A stretch of DNA of 64,000 bases from Rhodoglobus vestalii (GTDB lineage Bacteria; Actinomycetota; Actinomycetes; Actinomycetales; Microbacteriaceae), in the NCBI RefSeq assembly GCF_006788895.1, contig NZ_VFRA01000001.1, positions 2,108,001 through 2,172,000 of the forward strand. The letters run 5' to 3'. Under the pieces are notes generated by a model that worked only from the letters and a program-made list of their open reading frames with translations, ran no database searches and was not told the origin of the DNA. Both the position numbers and the translations under genes were made by a program. Positions 61,930 through 64,000 of this stretch are shown piece after piece (the first letter of the stretch is position 1; every line of letters begins with the position of its first letter).

Positions 61930-62105
61930 CTGACTCTCCGTTATTCAGAACATGGACGAGGTCACCAGCATGCGCTGTTGGTGGCCACGGTGGCTTCCAT
62001 CCTATGGAAGTTTTGGCTTGATTGAACCGCCCGCGCACAGCATCGTTGATCCATACGATGAAGCCAGGCTTCAGGCGCATCCACTCCTCCAGAAACGGTT
62101 CAATG

Positions 62106-63299
62106 ATGACCCAACACATTCGCACGCAAGTCGGCATTCTGGGAGCAGGCCCCGCAGGACTCCTACTCGCCCATCTGCTTCACAAGGCTGGCATCGACTC
62201 CGTCGTGATCGACACGAAGAGCCGTGAAGAGATCGAAGGCACCGTCAAGGCGGGCATCGTCGAATCACCCGCCGCCGAAGTCTTGTCGCAGTCGGGGGTC
62301 TCTGACCGCATCTATAGCGAGGGCATGAAGCACGACGGAATCGAATTTCATTTCGATGGAACCGCGCATCGCTTCGATTTTCAGAAGCACACCGGCAAAT
62401 CGGCTTACCTTTACCCTCAGCACGAAGTTCTCAAAGACCTGATCGCCGCCCGCATTCGAGACGGCGTAACCCCGCTGTTCTCGCACACGGCGACCGCTAT
62501 CCTCGATGCAGAGTCCTCGCAGCCTCGAATCGTCGGTACCAACGCAGTCGGTGAGGGCTTCGAGATTGCGGCCGATATCGTCGTGGGCGCCGACGGCTCG
62601 TCCAGTGTTGCCAGGTCGTTTGTGAACAAAGATCGCAACAGCTCCTACTTTCGCGAGTATCCATTCGCCTGGTACGGAGTTCTAGTAAAAGCGCCACCCA
62701 GCTTCGACGAATTGATTTACAGTCGCTCAGAAGACGGCTTCGTGCTGATCAGTACGCGCGACCGTGACGTTCAGCGCATGTACTTTCAGTGCGATCCCGA
62801 GCTTGATGCCGCCTCAGTCAGCGATGAAGAGATCTGGAGAAAGCTGCAGGCCGGCATCGCTGGCGTCGAGCTCACTCGGGGACCGATCTTCCGCAAAGAC
62901 GTGCTGCGTTTTCGAAGTTTCGTCGCCAAAGAGCTACGCAATGGCCATGTGTTTCTTATGGGCGATGCTGCCCACACGGTGCCACCGACAGGGGCGAAGG
63001 GCATGAATCTCGCGTTCAGCGATGTGCTGTGGCTCAATGAGGCGCTGCGCGAGTATTTCCGCTCCGGTTCGGAATCGTTGATGGATGCTTACCCAGAGAA
63101 CGCGATGAAGCGCATCTGGAAGGCCCAACACTTCTCCTACTGGATGACGACCATGCTTCATGTGGCACCGGATGCGAGCGAGTTCGACAAGAAGCGTCAG
63201 CTCGGCGAGCTGCGGTCTGTCACAGAATCAGCCGCCGCAAATGCCTATCTCTCCGAGGGCTATGTTGGGTGGGATTATGAGGCGGATGACTGGCGCTGA
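62106..63299 (+). CDS. pobA: 4-hydroxybenzoate 3-monooxygenase (PobA)
   Basis: A 397-residue flavoprotein hydroxylase that converts 4-hydroxybenzoate to protocatechuate with NAD(P)H and O2. FAD motifs: GAGPAGLLLAHLLHKAG (residues ~9-25) and GDAAHTVPPTGAKGMNLA; the PobA-type substrate region carries VKAGIVESPAAEVL. ATG 62106 or 62103; the upstream extension is not homologous. No other catechol-pathway gene is in view. Confidence 0.92.
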   Translation: MTQHIRTQVGILGAGPAGLLLAHLLHKAGIDSVVIDTKSREEIEGTVKAGIVESPAAEVLSQSGVSDRIYSEGMKHDGIEFHFDGTAHRFDFQKHTGKSAYLYPQHEVLKDLIAARIRDGVTPLFSHTATAILDAESSQPRIVGTNAVGEGFEIAADIVVGADGSSSVARSFVNKDRNSSYFREYPFAWYGVLVKAPPSFDELIYSRSEDGFVLISTRDRDVQRMYFQCDPELDAASVSDEEIWRKLQAGIAGVELTRGPIFRKDVLRFRSFVAKELRNGHVFLMGDAAHTVPPTGAKGMNLAFSDVLWLNEALREYFRSGSESLMDAYPENAMKRIWKAQHFSYWMTTMLHVAPDASEFDKKRQLGELRSVTESAAANAYLSEGYVGWDYEADDWR

Positions 63300-63320
63300 T
63301 TCCTCTGCGAACATGGACCT

Positions 63321-64000
63321 ATGAGCCCAACACTGAAAGTTGCTGTGATCGGTCACGGGGAAGCTGGGTCACTCATCGCTGGCGGTCTTCAGGATGCTGG
63401 CCTCGTGGTCATTGGATTCGACCCAGCCACTCCGGCTAACCCGACGGTACCGCTCACGGCGTCCGTCAACGAAGCAGTCGCAGGTGCCGACATAGTGCTA
63501 TCGCTGAATTCTTCGACGGTAGCGTTCAGAGTGGCAGAGCAGGTCGCCCCAATGCTGAAGGAGGGCGTTATTTATGCGGATCTCAACACCGGTACTCCGG
63601 CACTCAAGAAGAAACTCGCCGCGCTGTTTGCCTCTGGGGCCTTTGCCGATGTTGCCATCATGCGCCCCGTACCTGGACTCGGCGCGAAGGTTCCGATGGG
63701 CGTATCCGGCACCGCCGCGCGCAGATTCGTCGACCTTTTGGAGCCGTTCGCCCTGAACCTCGAGTTTGTCTCTGATGTCGCCGGCGAGGCTGCAGCACGC
63801 AAGCTCATCCGGAGCGTTCTCGCCAAAGGAATCGCGGCAGTGACGATCGACTATCTGTGGGCTGCCGAGAGTCTCGGGCTTCAGGAATGGGCGTACGAAG
63901 AGGTGCAGCGCGAGTTCGATGCGATGAGCGCCGAAACGGCCCAGCGTTACCTCAGCGGCACGGTCAAACACGTCAAGCGTCGGCAGATCGAAATGATCGA
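63321..64000 (+). CDS. NAD(P)-binding 6PGDH-like dehydrogenase, 5' part
   Basis: 226 codons open to the window end. N-terminal Rossmann VAVIGHGEAGSLIAGGLQDA, the hydroxyacid-dehydrogenase pattern YADLNTGTPALKKKLAALFA, then a DUF1932-like C-terminal helical domain (GEAAARKLIRSVLAKGIAAV). It follows pobA in the same direction after 21 bases and may act in the same aromatic route. The gene continues beyond base 64000. Confidence 0.85.
   Translation, partial: MSPTLKVAVIGHGEAGSLIAGGLQDAGLVVIGFDPATPANPTVPLTASVNEAVAGADIVLSLNSSTVAFRVAEQVAPMLKEGVIYADLNTGTPALKKKLAALFASGAFADVAIMRPVPGLGAKVPMGVSGTAARRFVDLLEPFALNLEFVSDVAGEAAARKLIRSVLAKGIAAVTIDYLWAAESLGLQEWAYEEVQREFDAMSAETAQRYLSGTVKHVKRRQIEMI

Overview
The window is a high-GC Gram-positive chromosome, most likely Actinomycetota of the family Microbacteriaceae. 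Evidence: senX3-regX3 divergent from phoU, followed by an LpqE-like lipoprotein and carD; an orphan GlnR regulator; an IspD-IspF fusion; many GTG/TTG starts; and many genes whose only promoter signal is a TANNNT box six bases before the start codon (leaderless transcription). All assignments come from reading sequence and protein motifs; no database search was run.

Layout. 1-8.9 kb: end of folD, a tiny membrane protein, a degenerate galactokinase-like gene divergent from galM, a ferritin-like/VIT1 transporter, a cysteine hydrolase, a Stealth sugar-phosphotransferase, a phosphoesterase, a NERD protein and a sugar-nucleotide-type SDR. 8.9-14.4 kb: an accessory block ending at the 3' end of tRNA-Lys. 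It holds an intact IS5/IS427-type insertion sequence and a 1254-residue YobI-like P-loop NTPase whose base composition differs from its surroundings. 14.5-19.3 kb: a conserved protein and a potDABC polyamine ABC operon. 19.3-20.1 kb: non-coding DNA with a structured-RNA candidate, a 16-bp tandem repeat and a decayed sigK-rskA pair. 20.1-23.2 kb: a copper-related operon (membrane protein, CopC, PCuAC, Tat-exported DyP peroxidase). 23.2-38 kb: phosphate and nitrogen control, with pstB-pstA-pstC, two tandem pstS genes, mutT1-like, ppk, glnR, and then phoU/senX3-regX3; a PHO-box-like repeat precedes pstS. 38-40.3 kb: lpqE, carD and ispDF.

40.6-51.9 kb is the most interesting part. A glucitol-type PTS (EIIC, EIIBC, EIIA, GutM) is followed by a DXR-II/DRL-type SAF-domain oxidoreductase, acetoin-dehydrogenase-like E1alpha, E1beta and E2, and HPr. 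Next to it lie a galactitol-type PTS (IIC, IIB, IIA) and a SorC-family regulator. Related GTGCAAAT-type sites precede the transcription units. I propose that this is a catabolic route for 2-C-methyl-D-erythritol or a similar deoxy/branched polyol: the PTS makes methylerythritol 4-phosphate, the DRL enzyme run in reverse makes 1-deoxyxylulose 5-phosphate (an acetoin analogue), and the E1/E2 complex cleaves it to acetyl-CoA and glyceraldehyde 3-phosphate. This is inference and needs biochemistry.

52-64 kb: cysS, rlmB, a PLP sulfur-amino-acid enzyme with a divergent Lrp regulator, a DUF4032 protein, an MsiK/UgpC-type ATPase, an exported thioredoxin-fold protein, a zinc alcohol dehydrogenase, and an aromatic-catabolism edge (IclR regulator, PobA hydroxylase, a dehydrogenase cut by the window end).
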